DNA from: Zygnema cylindricum
Lineage: Eukaryota > Streptophyta > Zygnematophyceae > Zygnematales > Zygnemataceae
Direction: 5' to 3'
Length of the DNA: 64,000 nucleotides
NCBI GenBank assembly: GCA_037447655.1
Contig: JBBHKE010002863.1
Span: 62,001-126,000 of the forward strand
Part shown: positions 11,408-23,936 of the stretch, piece by piece
Position numbering within the stretch: position 1 is the first letter of the stretch
How the letters are laid out: the number at the start of each line of letters is the position of its first letter
The notes under the pieces: generated by a model
Seen by the model: the letters and a program-made list of their open reading frames with translations, nothing else
Told to the model about the DNA's origin: nothing
Database searches by the model: none
Position numbers and translations under genes: made by a program

Positions 11408-12709
11408 CGCCGAAGTATCGTAAAATTGAAATTCTCGCAGACAACCATCAGTTGAAAAAACTCATCACGGTAACTGAGGTGATTATTTTTATTTTTCTTT
11501 TGCAGACACTCTTAAGACTTAAGTGGATAGAGACATTTTATGAAGTCTTTTGAAGCCTTCTCCAATATTAATGATATTATAAAAATGCAAAAGTGCACAC
11601 ATAAAGTGGCATTGTCAACACCAAATACATCATTGAACTATATAAACACAAATATTTATTACACATCAGTAGCTTTCTTAGGAACAAAGGGACATTAAAT
11701 GGGCGTTTTACATACAAAAACCCAAAAATGTCCCCCTCTTCCTCTCCCTCCTCTCCCTCCCTCTCCCTCTCCCTCTCCCTCGCCCACCCCATGTTCCTCG
11801 ATTTCCTTCTCCCTATATTTTGTCCTATTCACACAAATAATATATATTGTCTTCCTTTGCCTCCCTCTATCCTTATCTCTCTTGGTCCCTCCCTCCCTCC
11901 CTCTTTGTCCTATCTCCCTCTCTACCTCCCACTCCCGCGTCCTCTGTCACATCAGTGTCCCCCCACACCAGGGGGATGCTTTCCGACTCCGGGGGGGTGG
12001 TGCCCTAGAAGAAATTAGAGGTTGAAATTAACAAAAAAAAAAGAGTAGAATTAGCATTAAGTTTGAACAAAAAAAAAAGTCGGGAGCAATAAAAATAGGA
12101 AATAGGGGCAATTCTTTCGATTGTAAGGAAGCTACACCTTAGACCATTATTAGAGTTGAGGATGTTGATTCACTCATTTTTTTTTAACTTAAAATCATAA
12201 AATCGTGTTGATAACAGTCACATATAAATTAAGTGGCACGAAATAAGTTAAGACTTCTACCAATAATTTTAGTGTTTTTAATATTAATACCACATGAAAC
12301 GCTAATTCTTCACTAACTCCAATAACAATGCAAGGTGCAGTAAATCTCACAAAAAAGGGGCGCAAGATGGGATAAGTCATAAAAAAAGGAAAATGGATTC
12401 GGTATTAAAAGAAGTGAAAATAACACCAAAGTGATCAAATCTAGTATTAGAAAGGGTCCAAATAGCGAAAAAAGGAAATAAACAGAGTGTACGGAGAGTA
12501 GAATTAGGATACAAAGAATGAAATAAAGATAAAAATAAATAAATAGAGGAAACAGTAAAAGAAGGAAACTGAGAAAAGTGCTCAGTAGAATTAGCATAAA
12601 GTAGGTCAAAATAATAAAGTGTGAATCGAACATAAAAAAAAAGAATAAAAAAACCGAGACAATCCAGACTCGTGCCAAATCATATGTATATTATTTTTTA
12701 GTTTCTCAC
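11408..12709. other. No gene recognised; CT-rich tract and possible intron of the WSC-like gene
   Basis: A CCCTCTCCCT simple tract lies at about 11735-11965. From about 12120 the DNA is AT-rich and may be the intron that follows the exon ending at 12710, but no downstream exon was found. Confidence 0.4.
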
Positions 12710-14666
12710 CTTTTTTCTTTGGACAAGATTTACTGTAGAACTCAATTCCGTAACTGATTTCTCCTCCATGTTCGTAAGTCATCGCCGATTTAAGACAAGA
12801 ACAAGTTGCATCGTTGGTATATTTCCCAGTTCTTACAACAAAACCCCACTTGTAATTCTTACAAACGATATTACATCGAATAGCAGATCCTTTTAGGGGC
12901 CACACATCCACCCACTCTGTTTCATTAGTCTTGAACGGAAGGAAAACATAATATGGATAATGTTGTATTAAATAGAAAAACCCGTACGGGTTCGAACTAT
13001 TGTACGAAACGGCACAACCTGCATATACATAGAACATTGAGTGAATTCGAGTTAGAAACTTTAGTTTTTTTGATTTTTAAAGAGGAAACGAGGAAGGAAT
13101 TAAGAAAATGCTTTTGTTTTTAAGTTTTTAGGAAGGAAAAATGAAACCTAAAAGGACACATTCGCTCGAGAACAAAATGTTTTTCGACACTCATTGGTTA
13201 GTTATAATGAGAAAGTACGATTTTAGTTAAAAGCTGTAATAAAATGTAAAGTCGTAATGTGGTTTACTGATTCTTTTTGCTTCAAAATCGCAAAATGTTG
13301 ATTTAAAAAAGAAAAAAAACAAAGCTATACGAGAAAAAACACACTAACAAATTTTAAGAATTCAAGGTGAAGAAACTGTTGAGAAACTTCCCATTTTACC
13401 ACCCATTTGTGGTTTCAAACTTAAATAAAACTTACGCTTTGGTGTGAAGGGTGGCGGAGGTCCTGCAAACCATCCAAACCCCGAAGTCCAAGGTTCAAGA
13501 CATAGAAAACAATAAGGAGACCCACTCTATTTCTATCACTGGCCCCATGTCTTTCAGTTTCGCTTCCTCAATCAACAACAAAACATCCATGCTTTCTTTT
13601 TTAGAAACTTTGAACAGCTCAAATGGACAGCATGACGTCATCACATGACGTGGCGTAGTATAAGGCAGAGGAATGGGACAAATGTCACGTACGTGGTGGG
13701 GGCGGTCCTGCAAATCCCAGAACCCACACTGCCACGTCAGCGATCAATTCTGAATAAAGGCTGCAGTAGTTTCTAACCTTTCTAAAAGTGCGAGAGTTCA
13801 GTACGAAGGTCGTATGAAAGCAGCAATCCGTGCGACAATACTCTATCAATCAAAATTAAGTAACAAAGATCCAACAACATGTTTGCATGCGGCGAATTTT
13901 TTAAGAAAATGATTCATTAATACACATTTACATCACACTCCTTTACCATCTTATTATGTGAGATTATTCAAACTTAGGTTCTTAAATTCTTTAACAACTC
14001 GTTAATTTGGTAAATTCCATCAACTTTTTGTTTTAAGCACCAAAAAGGTCGATGAGGTTACCTCTCTTTTTGTGAGGAGGGGGAGGAGCTGCAAACCCAT
14101 CCCAATTTCACATGTGAAAATTATCAGAAAAAATAAAAAAAAACACCCTCACAAAAAAAAAAGATAGTTCAAAGAACGAAAAAGTCAAAAAAAAAATTTT
14201 CTTACACAAATCCACACACACAAAACATTGTACCGCAATGGCTTCAAAAGTCTAAAACTTGATTGGTCTTAATTCAAAATCTTAACCCCAAATAATAAAA
14301 TTTAAATCCAACACCTTAAACCCTAAGCTCTAACCTCCAAACCCTTAACCTGGATCCCATCACTTTCCCAATTCCCACCTGCAAGCTTAGGACATTTTTT
14401 GGTATAAAATCCTTCTCCCCACATATCTTCCGGTTTCGTATAATCGGGATCGCCGTTCAAACAATAACAAGCGTTGTCCACGTTTCTATTATTCCTTCGA
14501 GTATAGAAGCCATATTTAGATTTGACACATAATTTCCCACAAGCTCCCACAAAATCGGATCCGGTCACCCCTCCGACAAATGTCGGTGCTTTCGGAGTTG
14601 GAAACCAAACAGAACCAAAGGCAAAATATCCTTTTGGACTCGTACTGTTGGGCGCTAATAGACAAG
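12710..14666 (-). CDS. Cysteine-rich WSC-like modular protein, internal exons (14666-14379, micro-exons, 13018-12710)
   Basis: Not firmly identified. Two large exons encode related modules of 96 and 103 codons. The first has C, then ACGKLCVKSKYGFY, CYCLNGDPDY and KKCPKL. The second has GC, CNIVCKNYKWGF, CSCL and KSCPKK. The spacing C-x3-C ... GF ... C-x-C recalls WSC carbohydrate-binding domains, an inference only. Exon 14666-14379 lies between CCCAG and GTGGGA; exon 13018-12710 lies between TGCAG and GTGAGA. Lengths 288 and 309 are multiples of 3, and both exons start and end in phase 1. Micro-exons between them supply a proline/lysine linker. First and last exons were not found; a CT-rich intron precedes the first module. 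Confidence 0.6.
13436..13462 (-). CDS. 27-nt micro-exon, proline-rich linker
   Basis: Bounded on the - strand by TGGTTTGCAG and GTAAGT, it reads (G/R)PPPPFTPK in phase 1 and leads into the 13018-12710 exon about 420 bp downstream. Length and flanks match the 14062-14088 unit. Confidence 0.6.
13693..13707 (-). CDS. Possible 15-nt micro-exon
   Basis: After GGGATTTGCAG the - strand reads five codon equivalents of (G)PPPP and then GTACGT, a good donor. It resembles the 27-nt micro-exons but is shorter. Its length is still a multiple of three, so inclusion or skipping keeps the frame. Splicing is unproven. Confidence 0.4.
14062..14088 (-). CDS. 27-nt micro-exon, proline/lysine linker
   Basis: On the - strand it is bounded by GGGTTTGCAG and GTAACC. 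Read in phase 1 it gives A-PPPPHKKR. The same 27-nt unit recurs at 13436-13462 and in the paralogue at 62549-62575. It joins the upstream module (ending phase 1) without shifting the frame. Confidence 0.6.
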
Positions 14667-15450
14667 CTGGGAGAGGGAGGGCGGGAGGGAGTGGGGAGGG
14701 AGAAGGAGAGGAGGAGAGAGAGGGAGGAGGAGGAGAGGGAGGGGAAGGCGGGGAGGAGGGTGGGAGAGGTGGATGGATGAAACCGAGAAGGGGAAGAGAA
14801 AGAGGTCGAGAGAGAAAGAGAGAGAGGGTGAGGGGGAGAGAGATAGGAAGACAGGAAAAGAAAAAAGAGGGATAGAGAGGGCGAGAGAAGGAGAGAGGGG
14901 TGGAAAATTTTTGCAGTTAGTGCTGAAATAAAGATCTGGTAAAAAGAAAATTCATGAAAGATGTGGGAATACAACCAACGAAGTTAATTTGCATACAAAG
15001 GTTCTGCATAAATTATTAACAGTAGGAATTTGTAAAACCAAAAATAATCATAAAGCGTGGAATAAAAGCACGAGGAAGAATCTTACTTAACTTTTAAATG
15101 ACATGGAAAATTTTGCATTAGACGTGTATGAGATAGGCAACATTGAATAATGAAAACTGGTGACATTGTGCATTGGACATTAGATATCGGACGACTAACA
15201 TAAACCATGAGATGTCAAGAAGTATATGAAATGATCAAATGATGCACGTTGAGCATTTCTTCAAAAACTCATAATAATGTTGGATGAAAATCCTAAACAT
15301 CAAACACATCACAAAGACGGGAAAATAGAAAATAATAGGGCAACTGAATGCTTAAAGCTAATTTTTAAAACTGAGCTCTAAATTCTATTGTACAATGATG
15401 AGCATGATGATGATGGCACAACAAAGTAACATGATCATGGTTGTAATATA
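14667..15450 (-). other. Intron or 5' flank of the WSC-like gene with CT-rich tract
   Basis: A CT-rich tract (on the - strand) fills 14667-14910 and ends in the acceptor of the first module. The rest, to about 15450, aligns in inverted orientation with 33120-33860, so it belongs to the duplicated locus. No further exon was recognised. Confidence 0.5.
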
Positions 15451-17134
15451 TTCAGAAAATAATCAACCAAATATTGACCATTAGACAACAATAATTGAGT
15501 ATGAAATGAATACCAAGCGTACGTCGGTCAAAACAAAAAACTGTTCTAAAAATATTAGTAAAGATTGCTTTTTCCTTGTTTGGGAACGAACAGCTTTCTG
15601 GAAGCTTCCACTTCAAAAAAATCAAACTCTAAACGTTTTGACGGCAACAAACATCAGTATTTCTCAACATTGTGGAATATTGTTCTAACACTCGCTTGTT
15701 GAAAACACACCAGCGAATGCTAACACGTGTTAAAAAAAAATCATAGAATGCCAAAAATGTCATAAATGTCGCCAAAATTTCAGAGAATGTGAGCACTGAA
15801 GGACATTTTCTTAACATCCATCAGACAAAATTGGTAAAGAACATCATCATCGTCGACAACTATGCCTCCGTTTCACCATCACGAGGCAACCAGCGCAAGT
15901 GCTTACTTGTGGCATTCCCGCAACTTGCAAAGCAAAACACCAGCGTCACGAATGTCACGCAACGCAACATTTTTGTTGCACTGTCCATTGTGATTCAACG
16001 ATCGCGATTGTGCTAGAGCCTTGCAGTCGAATCTCAACCGTTCGTTACTAAAATGTTACACGTTGTTATTCCCATTGCTTTTCTCTACAAAGGTAGGAAT
16101 GATTGCGACTACGTTTCTCCGAGGCTATAAATAAGGGAGTCGCGCGAGAAAGCTCACGGTTCCCCCGCGTTGACTCGTTTTACGAGCTGGAAAAGCACCC
16201 GAGAGGACCGCTTTGTCGTGAAGCTAAAATAGGTGTTTTGCACATTTTTAGTGCGGATGGTTGTTGCGACAAAGCTTGTTCGTCGCAACCTTGCTGACGG
16301 AGAAAGGTCCACCACCTGTACGGACATGTACGGTACATATTGAGGTGGCATGCGGTCCTGCTGCGCTGGACTCTCCTGAGAGGCACTTATCATGCAATAG
16401 ATTTCGCACTTTATTTTCACGCTGGCACTTTTACTCTCTTGCAATGTATGCTGTCAAGTTTTGTCATTTTATTTGCTTTTGTACAATTTGTACTTTACAA
16501 TGGATTTGGAAGTTTAAACTTCAAATGTTTCCGTTGAAAACTTGACAGGTGGACTGCAATTGATCTCGATAATGACCGTTGGAATTTATTCCAGCAAGAT
16601 CGTTTAACGGGCACGATAAACCGGACACGGTCCATTCCCGTGTAACGGGCGATGATTTACTGGTCAGGTTAAAAGTGCGGTTGTTTACTCTAAAACGTAC
16701 GTTTCTGTACTAAAACGTACTTTTCTCCCTATATTTTTTTATAACATCTTTACCGTAGATTCGTCAAGATTCTACAAACAATTGGGCGACAGTTTCGACC
16801 GTCCGATTGTGAGTTTTCGAAGCAAACGCTCTTCAGTGCGTGAACAAGTGTCTTCACGAGTCACACACTGGACGATTACGATTGGTACACCTAGGAGTAA
16901 AAGGATATGATCCACGGCGGACGATCGATGACAACCTTACAATTGTGAAAGGTCACGGCCATCTGACAGGATGGATTGAAATCCATCCAAAGCGACAACA
17001 AAGGCCTTTGCCGGAGGATATCCTATGACGCTCCTTTTGCCACCTCTTTCCGCTCCTTTTTCACCCAAATACGGCCTGTAAGATTCGGCCGCCTTTCTAC
17101 TTTCGTTTTTTTTGGTTTTTTCACGTGTAATTTT
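15451..17134. other. No gene recognised
   Basis: Only short open frames. TATAAATA occurs at 16126-16133 but no gene follows that I can recognise. The 16140-16330 part is a dispersed repeat, listed separately. A GTTTAACGGGCACG/CGTGTAACGGGC inverted motif lies at about 16600-16655. Confidence 0.4.
16140..16330 (+). repeat. Dispersed repeat R2, copy with TATA-like sequence upstream
   Basis: Contains GGAAAAGCACCC, AATAGGTG and TTGTTGCGACAAAG, and is matched in inverted orientation at about 32885-33095. The GTTGCGAC...GTCGCAAC words can form a hairpin. The class is unknown. Confidence 0.45.
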
Positions 17135-17570
17135 TAGTGTTGTGTATCGGTAAAAAAGTTATCGCGATAACACCGATACCGATAGTTATCGGTTATCGAA
17201 CGGTCAGAGTTACCGATATATTTGTATATTCTGTACTTTCTGTCCGTATTACACGTGGCAGGTTTAAAGTGGATCCCAAGGAAGAAAGGGACAAGCCATA
17301 ACGTCGGATGTGAAAGGTACATCTTTTTAAATGGAGCCGTACTAAAGCCGTACATATCTTATGCCGGCTACTGTACTTTCAGCCTGTACAAATGATCTGA
17401 GTTGTAGGCATCTCAGTACGTTTATTTTTGTTTCTGATTTACGTGTATGATTGGCCGTACGTTAATCTGTACGATTCGTACATATATATCCGTACCGATA
17501 TATTGATTATCGGCAACCCGAAAAAAGGCCCTATCGGTTATCGGCAAATCCTTAACGATACACAACACTA
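17135..17570. mobile_element. hAT-type MITE with 8-bp target duplication
   Basis: The 436-bp element begins TAGTGTTGTGTATCG and ends with its inverse. The flanks GTAATTTT (17127-17134 and 17571-17578) are identical 8-bp direct repeats, the hallmark of hAT transposition. The interior is filled with GATAAC/ATCGGTTATCG words. No transposase is present. A second member lies at 29185-29644. Confidence 0.85.
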
Positions 17571-17734
17571 GTAATTTTACTTCCCTCTAGTCAGCAGAGG
17601 AACGCTTCAATACTTAATATCTTTCCTGGTGTCCGGCTGCCTTTCCAAGGTCTCTTTTGTGATGTTCTAATGTTCCAAGTGCCAAGGTAGAAACAAGTGC
17701 CAAGGTAGAAACAGAAGCCATCTCGGCCATAACT

Positions 17735-18290
17735 TCTTGCTAGGGTTTTTCTCTCTTCCCTTCGTGAATCCAACGCCAAATTTAGCGTGTGACGGCTCTA
17801 AAGAAAATATTTTCAACACCTTTTCTACCAGTGGGCAAATTAGCGTCGTTCTTTTTCTCGTTCTCTCTTAATTGGAACTGTCAGTTTCGGTCGATTTTCA
17901 TTTTTCCTTTCACAGCCATCTCCTATCATCTTTGCTGCCTAATTTGGCGTGCCAGCTTCTTCCGTAAAATTCAGTTTGTGTTGCTTTGACTCCTTTTTTA
18001 CTTGGCGGCCTTCCTTCGACCATCGTTTTCTGTTAGGGTTTTTTGCCCTTCTTTTTGTGTATCCGGCGTCGACTTTGGCAAACGGATACTCTAAAGAATG
18101 AATTTTTCAAGAACTTTCCATTAGTGGGAGAATCAGCCTCATCCGTTTTTCCGTTTTCACTAGTTGGATCTGCCTCTTTCGGCTGACTTCCTTCTCACTT
18201 TTTGTGGCCACCTCCTACCATCTTGGCCGCCCAATTTGGCGTGCCATTAGCCAAGCATCGACATTTTTGCACTTAATAATTTCTTACGTC
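17735..18290 (+). repeat. Two diverged tandem monomers upstream of the RT-element ORF
   Basis: Two units of roughly 280 bp share the order TAGGGTTTTT, CTCTAAAGAA, TTTTC...CCA(C/T)TAGTGGG-like, CTCCTA(C/T)CATC and AATTTGGCGTGCCA. They precede the first ORF of the RT element by about 200 bp, so they are probably its 5' untranslated promoter monomers. Confidence 0.5.
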
Positions 18291-18492
18291 AAGATCAACT
18301 CGTAATTTAAGGAAATTTTTTTTAGCCGTCGACCTTCCACAGCTTCGGCCACTGCTTCCCATTAGCAACAAAGGCTTTTCGGGCAACTTTCGCCATCTCG
18401 ACATCCCCTTCCTCTCTCCTCCTATGGCCCTTTAAAAGCGGCGGGCGTCGCGCTCCCCCTCACCATCTTCTTCGGAATGTGCTCGGCCTCGA

Positions 18493-21297
18493 TTGGAAAT
18501 CTCGAATGATATCCTTACCCCTCCACAACATCCTTCCCAAACCATCAATGCCCCCCTCCCCACCTTACCCCTACCCGCATGTACCCTTCCCTCCGTGACA
18601 ACCAACCTTTGCACAAACCCATGTGAGGAAGCACGTCCCGTTGAGTGCGTGACCCTCCTAGCTCCTACGAACCCTATTCCATCCCCATCTTCATGTCTAA
18701 AGCCTCCCCCTAATTGTGTTCATCCTTATCGTCCCACCCATTTTGAGGAGCATTCTCAACCTTCGCATCCGCACTTGCATGTCCACCCGACCGCCCCTAT
18801 TGTTGCTCATGTGGCTCCTTCACTCACCGAACCTGCATTGACTCCCCCATCAAATCATAGTCCTCTTAGAGTGTCGTGCCCTCAGTGTGAGAAGTTGTAT
18901 GTTGCGGGGGGGGGTTTTTCGCGACATTTGAAGTCATGTCCTCTCACTCCTAAAGGAATTCTACCCCCCACTAAACGCCATCCTCCTCGCTCAAGTGTCC
19001 GCCAACAACCGTCTTCTACTGATTGGGACTATGTTCAACGCTTAGACGTCCTTGGGTGTTACCACCTAAATTATCCTTGGCCTAGGCTTTACACTCGTAT
19101 TCCGAACCATTTTCGTGAATCTGTCCAAGTGGCTCTTCGACTCCCTTTGGCTTTATTGGTGGCCGACATCACCAACGACGCGGCTTGGCATTTGCTTTTC
19201 TTATTCCCACTTTGGGTTCTAGTTTTGCCATCAAGGGAGGGGCGAGCTGGGCTCGTGAGACTAAAGCGCGGTGTCAATGGTTTTTGAGAGGGGATTGGGA
19301 GTCCTTGCAACCAGAGCATACAGATCGTGTCATCAGTCTTTCTATGTCCCCCCCTCAACGGCCGCACTCCCAAGCTCCACGGCTAGGTTACATCGGGCGG
19401 TCCACCTTGGTCGTTCTGGCGAGTTTTCTCGGCCTGCTCGTGCTCTTCGACATTTCCAACCATCTCCGTCTTCCGAGGAGACGGTTGAGGCCTCATGTTT
19501 ATTGCATCCTCCTGCCCCTGAAGAGATCCTCCCGTTCGTGGAAGTCCATGATCCTCTTGAATCCTTCGACTTGGAGCGGGAAGCATTTACTACACTTTGC
19601 TTCGGTCGCCTCATCTTTCTTCAGGGGCCCCATCTGGGATGGTGTACGAACTCCTCGGGGACATATTTCCTGTAGACATCCCCTCTCAAGGTTTTGATCT
19701 TCTTTTTAAGGTGGCTTCAGAGTGGCTCGAGGACACGTTCCTCACAATGTTCTACCCTTTCTCTCCGTGGCTCGCCTTGTTGCTGTTATTAAGTTTGCTG
19801 GGGAATTTGCCCAATTGATATCGGTGACGTGTTGTATCGTTTGATTGCTCGCTCAATGTGTATTCAACTTCAAGGGGCTTTCCATGACCATTTTTCACCG
19901 CACCAGTTCGGAGTTGCTACAAAAAGGGGTTGTAAGGCTGTTGTTCAAGGTCTTCGGGCAGTTTTGGATCTCCATCCTGATTGGGTAGTCCTCCATGTAG
20001 ATGTCGATAATGCCGTTAACACTGTCAACTGTAATGCTATCTTTCGAGAACTGAGGCACGCTCCATCTCCCATTAGCCACATTTTCCCTTTTGTTCGTGC
20101 ATTTTATTCTCGGCCAAGCTCCCTCATCTTTCCTCTTGGCGGTCCCTTTGGTGAGGTTGCCACATTGGAGTTTGCGACTGGCACTTGTCAAGGTGATCAT
20201 TTAGGGGCCCCCCTTTTTGCTTTAGCTCACCTTCAAGCTTTACACGACTTTGCTACGACTTTTCTTGGTTGTTTATTCCCTTCTATCGCAGATGATACTC
20301 ATTTGTGGGCCCTCGTGACCAAGTTCTATCTGCCTTTTCTCATTTTGCGGAGCAACTACGTCAGATTGGCTTATCATTTAAGCCGTCAAAATGTGTGGCT
20401 TGGTGTCTGCAAGGCTTACCTTACAGGGCTTACTTTCAGACTTCCTTATTCTTGTGGGTTTTCGTATTGCATCTCCGACGGATGGTATTAAAGCTTTAGG
20501 CTCTCCTATCGGTGCCACATCTTTTGTGAACCAAGTTGCCACCGATGCTTTGTTGAAAGACCTCTCGCACTATGATGAACTTCCTAAGCTATCCAACTCC
20601 CAGGTGGCATTTCAAATCCTCACTCATTGCTTTGCTCAACGTCTTTTGTATCTCGCTCTGACAGTACCACCAACGGATCCATTTTTGTCTTCTGTAAAAG
20701 GGTTCCACGATCAACATTTTAGTGTTCTCCATCACCTTGTTGGGCATGGGATTTTTGATTGCCTAGAGGGTTCATTTGCACGCCGTCAAGCTAGCCTTCT
20801 AATTTCCAACGCGGGTTAAGGTTTGATTCCAATGGCCTGAGTTGCTCCAGCGGCTTTTTTGGGTAGTTGGGCTTTAGTGGCGCCTACCATCGCTTCCCGT
20901 TTTATAACAAATGATGTTCTTATTCTAGCCCAAGTCGTCCCTTAAGTGGAGGATAATCTTTTTCCATTTCATCAAGCTCTTCTCTCCGCGCGTGCACTCT
21001 TTCTGTCTGATGCCTGAAACCAAGCGTCACCTTTCCCGTCTCTTATGGCTGACAATAACTACCATGTGCAACAACGCATATCCAAGTAGTTGGTAGTCGC
21101 TAAATTCCATGATCTATTAATTGCGCTAGCTTTTGCTCAATTAAGTGTTCGTTTACGTTCGTGTTCTGGATTGGGAGCCGGTCAGTGGTTACAGGCAACA
21201 CCCAATTTTTTGACACTTCGTATGACGTCTGACCAGTTCACCTCTGCTATCCGCCTTCGTTTGGGTTTGCCTCACCCTCCGCTTCTTGGGCGCCCCA
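18493..21297 (+). pseudogene. Decayed reverse-transcriptase element, 5' and central part
   Basis: Frames in order: proline-rich N-terminus; a zinc-finger-like CPQCEKL...RHLKSCP (18877-18942); DWDYVQRLDVLG and WHLLFLFPLWVL (19018-19240); and an RT domain with FSPHQFGVATKRGCKAV, HPDWVVLHVDVDNAVNTV, TCQGDHLGAPLFALAH and SIADDTHLWAL (20282-20310, ADD active site). This RT type is, to my knowledge, common in mosses, lycophytes and streptophyte algae. Several frame changes (near 19250, 19600, 19820, 20330-20400) and stops after 20816 mean it is dead. The copia element at 21298 splits it, and the reading continues at 27732. Related fragments lie at 9820 and 41640. Confidence 0.8.
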
Positions 21298-22338
21298 TGA
21301 AACTCTGAGACCTCCATAAGTCCTCAGAGTAGACAGCTTCCAAGAAGCCTCTAGGATAATCCTGACCCCTTTGTGTTTAAGCAAAAATAACTGCCACCCT
21401 GGCAGACAAAAACCCTGACCACCTGCACCCCTGTGAAGGCAAGACTCCCCTGAGTCGATAGCAAAAAGAATCTCTGAATTTGCTCCCCTGAGCAGTAAGT
21501 TATGGAGGGTCAAAGTTGACCTTTTGTACAGAAGCTCTCTGGGAGAGAGGGTCCTATCTTCTAATTTTTCTAAGTCCTATCTCTCTCACAGACTCTATCT
21601 ACTGATGTACGGAACCAATCATAATTGAGTTCCGTACGCAAAAGTACATCCGCCGGTGTACTTTCAGTACGGACATTGTACGACATGGCCTAAATGTCGA
21701 CACATGTCAAATCCGGATTCGGTGCCATAATCTCCGGAGATTCTACAATCCAACGGAATTTCGCCACGCGTCATCCGATGTGGCGATGGCTACAAACCGC
21801 CGAAATCTTCCTCCGCGATCTCGGCGCTAATTCCGGCCGTCCGATTAAATTCAGATTTAATCGTAGCCGTAATAAATACATGCGCGGTATTTATTTCACT
21901 TCCGAAACAAATGTGCGGTATTGATTCGTAATCCGTACCGTCATCCGTACCGGATCTATGTATCCCGTAATCCGTAACAGTTAAATGAATTTATCGTACG
22001 TATACATCTTTAAATTATTATCAAACTATATAGTACCTAACATTAATCCTTGACTTAACGGCTAAGGCTACCGGCTACTTCCTATCTGCCGGTCGGTAGG
22101 TACAGTGATCAAATCCTGCCGCCGGCACATATCTTTTAGATAAATAAATAAACCCTAAAATAAAATTCCCGTAAACCTTAGGATAGCCAAGGTAGCCATG
22201 GCTCTAGCTTCCTCTCCAATGTCTCAGTGACTGCGACAAGTTTGAGAGTTGGAGAGAGAAGTTAGAGGTAGACTGCCTCGGCTTCTTTCTATTTCTATTT
22301 AGACCTAGAAAATACTAATAAATCCATTAGTTTCTACA
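21298..22338 (-). repeat. Copia 3' LTR
   Basis: TG...CA ends (+ strand TGAAACTC ... TTTCTACA). It is almost identical to the LTR at 35478-36518, including the length of 1041 bp, and less similar to its own partner at 26680-27731. A tRNA-like box (GATCAAATCC) lies at about 22108-22117. Confidence 0.9.
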
Positions 22339-22375
22339 CTCCCCTTATTTTCTAGTCAATCTTTAATTTCAGACC

Positions 22376-23914
22376 TCACTTCTCCCTGCAAAAAATTAGC
22401 TTAGGGGAAGGCACAGGTTTGGTCATCATATCTGCTACCATCTCACTATCTGATCTGTACTCTAAACTGGTTATTTTGTTTTCTACTTTCTCTCTAACAA
22501 AGCTGAGTCTGATGTCCATGTGTTTGGCTTTAAAATGGTGTTTAGGATTGGCAGAAATAGCGATTGTTGCCTGATTATCACAAAATATTTTCTGCACACC
22601 ACTCTTAAGGTGACCAAGCTCACCAAGCAAAGACTTGACCCACATCAATTCTTTTACAGCAGAGCAAGAGGCCATATACTCAGCCTCCATGGTGGACTGA
22701 GCAATAACCTTTTGTTGTTTGCTACTCCAACAGCAAGCCCCATCACCCACATATAATACATATCCAGAAGTACATCTCCTCATCGGAGCATCACCATAAC
22801 TGGCATCACTCCAAGTAGTGATGTCAGTATTCTCCCCACCCAAATGCAACCATAGATCTCTAGTTCCTACCAAATATCTAAGGACTCTCTTAGCTGCCTC
22901 CCAATCCTTTTTAGTGGGAGCATTTAGACTTCTACTCAGCACTCCTACAGCTGCAGCTAAATCCGGCCTTGTACAATTCATAAAATAGATTAGACTTCCC
23001 ACTACTTGCCTGTAAGGAATAGTCTGCATGAACTTCTGTTCATCAGGAGATAATTCCTCGTCTAAGACTATGACTCCTTCTTCCTCACTCCCCTCACTTC
23101 CCTTCTTCAACTCCATTGGAGTTGTACAACTATTAGCTTTATCCATTTGAAATTTTTCAAGCATGTTCCCTATTGCTTCCTTTTGAGTCAGTTTTATAAT
23201 TTTCCATTTTCGGTCTCTCTCTACTTGAATTCCCAAAATATATCTTGCTTCTCCTATATTCTTCATTTCAAATCTCCCCTTAAGATCGGTTTTCAGTTTG
23301 TTAATTTTTTCCATTGACTTACTTAATACAAGCAAATCATCAACATAAATTGCAATAAATATCAACCCTTCCTCATCTTCAAAAACATAGATTGAATGAT
23401 GTGAGCTTATCCGAATATATCCCAGACTGGTAAGAAACTCATCAAGCTTCTTATTCCATTGTCGAGGTGTCTGTTTCAAACCATAAAGAGATTTAATCAG
23501 CCGGTATACCTTACTCTCCTCTCCTTCCTCCACAAAACCTTCGGGTTGTCGCATGAAGATCTCCTCTTCCAATTCTCCATGCAAAAAGGCTGTCTTGATG
23601 TCCATCTGATGCACTTCCATGTCTTCCGCCGCTGCTAAACTGAGAAGTATGCGGACGGAGGGAAATCTGACCACCGGGGCAAAAGTTTCCTCGTAGTCAA
23701 TTCCTTCTTTTTGTGTAAATCCCTTTGCCACTAATCTAGCCTTGTATCGCTCGATTGTGTTATCTGGGTTCAGTTTTAGTTTGAAAACCCACTTACAACC
23801 GATTGGTTTTCGGTTAGGTGGACAGTCCACCAGCTCCCAAGTATTGGCTGCCATGATTGAAGCCATCTCCTCATTGATGGCTGTCTTCCACCGGTTTCTT
23901 TCTGGACAAGTCAT
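22376..23914 (-). pseudogene. Copia RT-RNase H region
   Basis: A 512-codon open stretch. RT: WKTAINEEMASI, CKWVFKLK, YKARLVAKGFTQ, DIKTAFLHGELEEEIFM and the catalytic IAIYVDDLLVL. RNase H: TWSDASYGDAP, AQSTMEAEYMA and CDNQATIAISANP...KAKHMDI. This part is open to its end, but the join to the upstream integrase at about 23945 is out of frame. Confidence 0.9.
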
Positions 23915-23936
23915 TGCCTCTCCATAAGTTTGAGGT

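Noticed and set aside
11735-11965. Proline/serine-rich + strand protein
   Set aside because: CT-rich simple sequence; several frames open, none with conserved features.
14281-14345. Telomere-like words (TTAAACCCTAAGC...CCCTTAACC)
   Set aside because: Degenerate, only a few units, located in an intron, and the same intron in the paralogue lacks them.
22504-22756. + strand frame MFGFKMVFRIGRNSD, also at 36700
   Set aside because: Antisense of the copia RNase H coding region, conserved only because the RT strand is.
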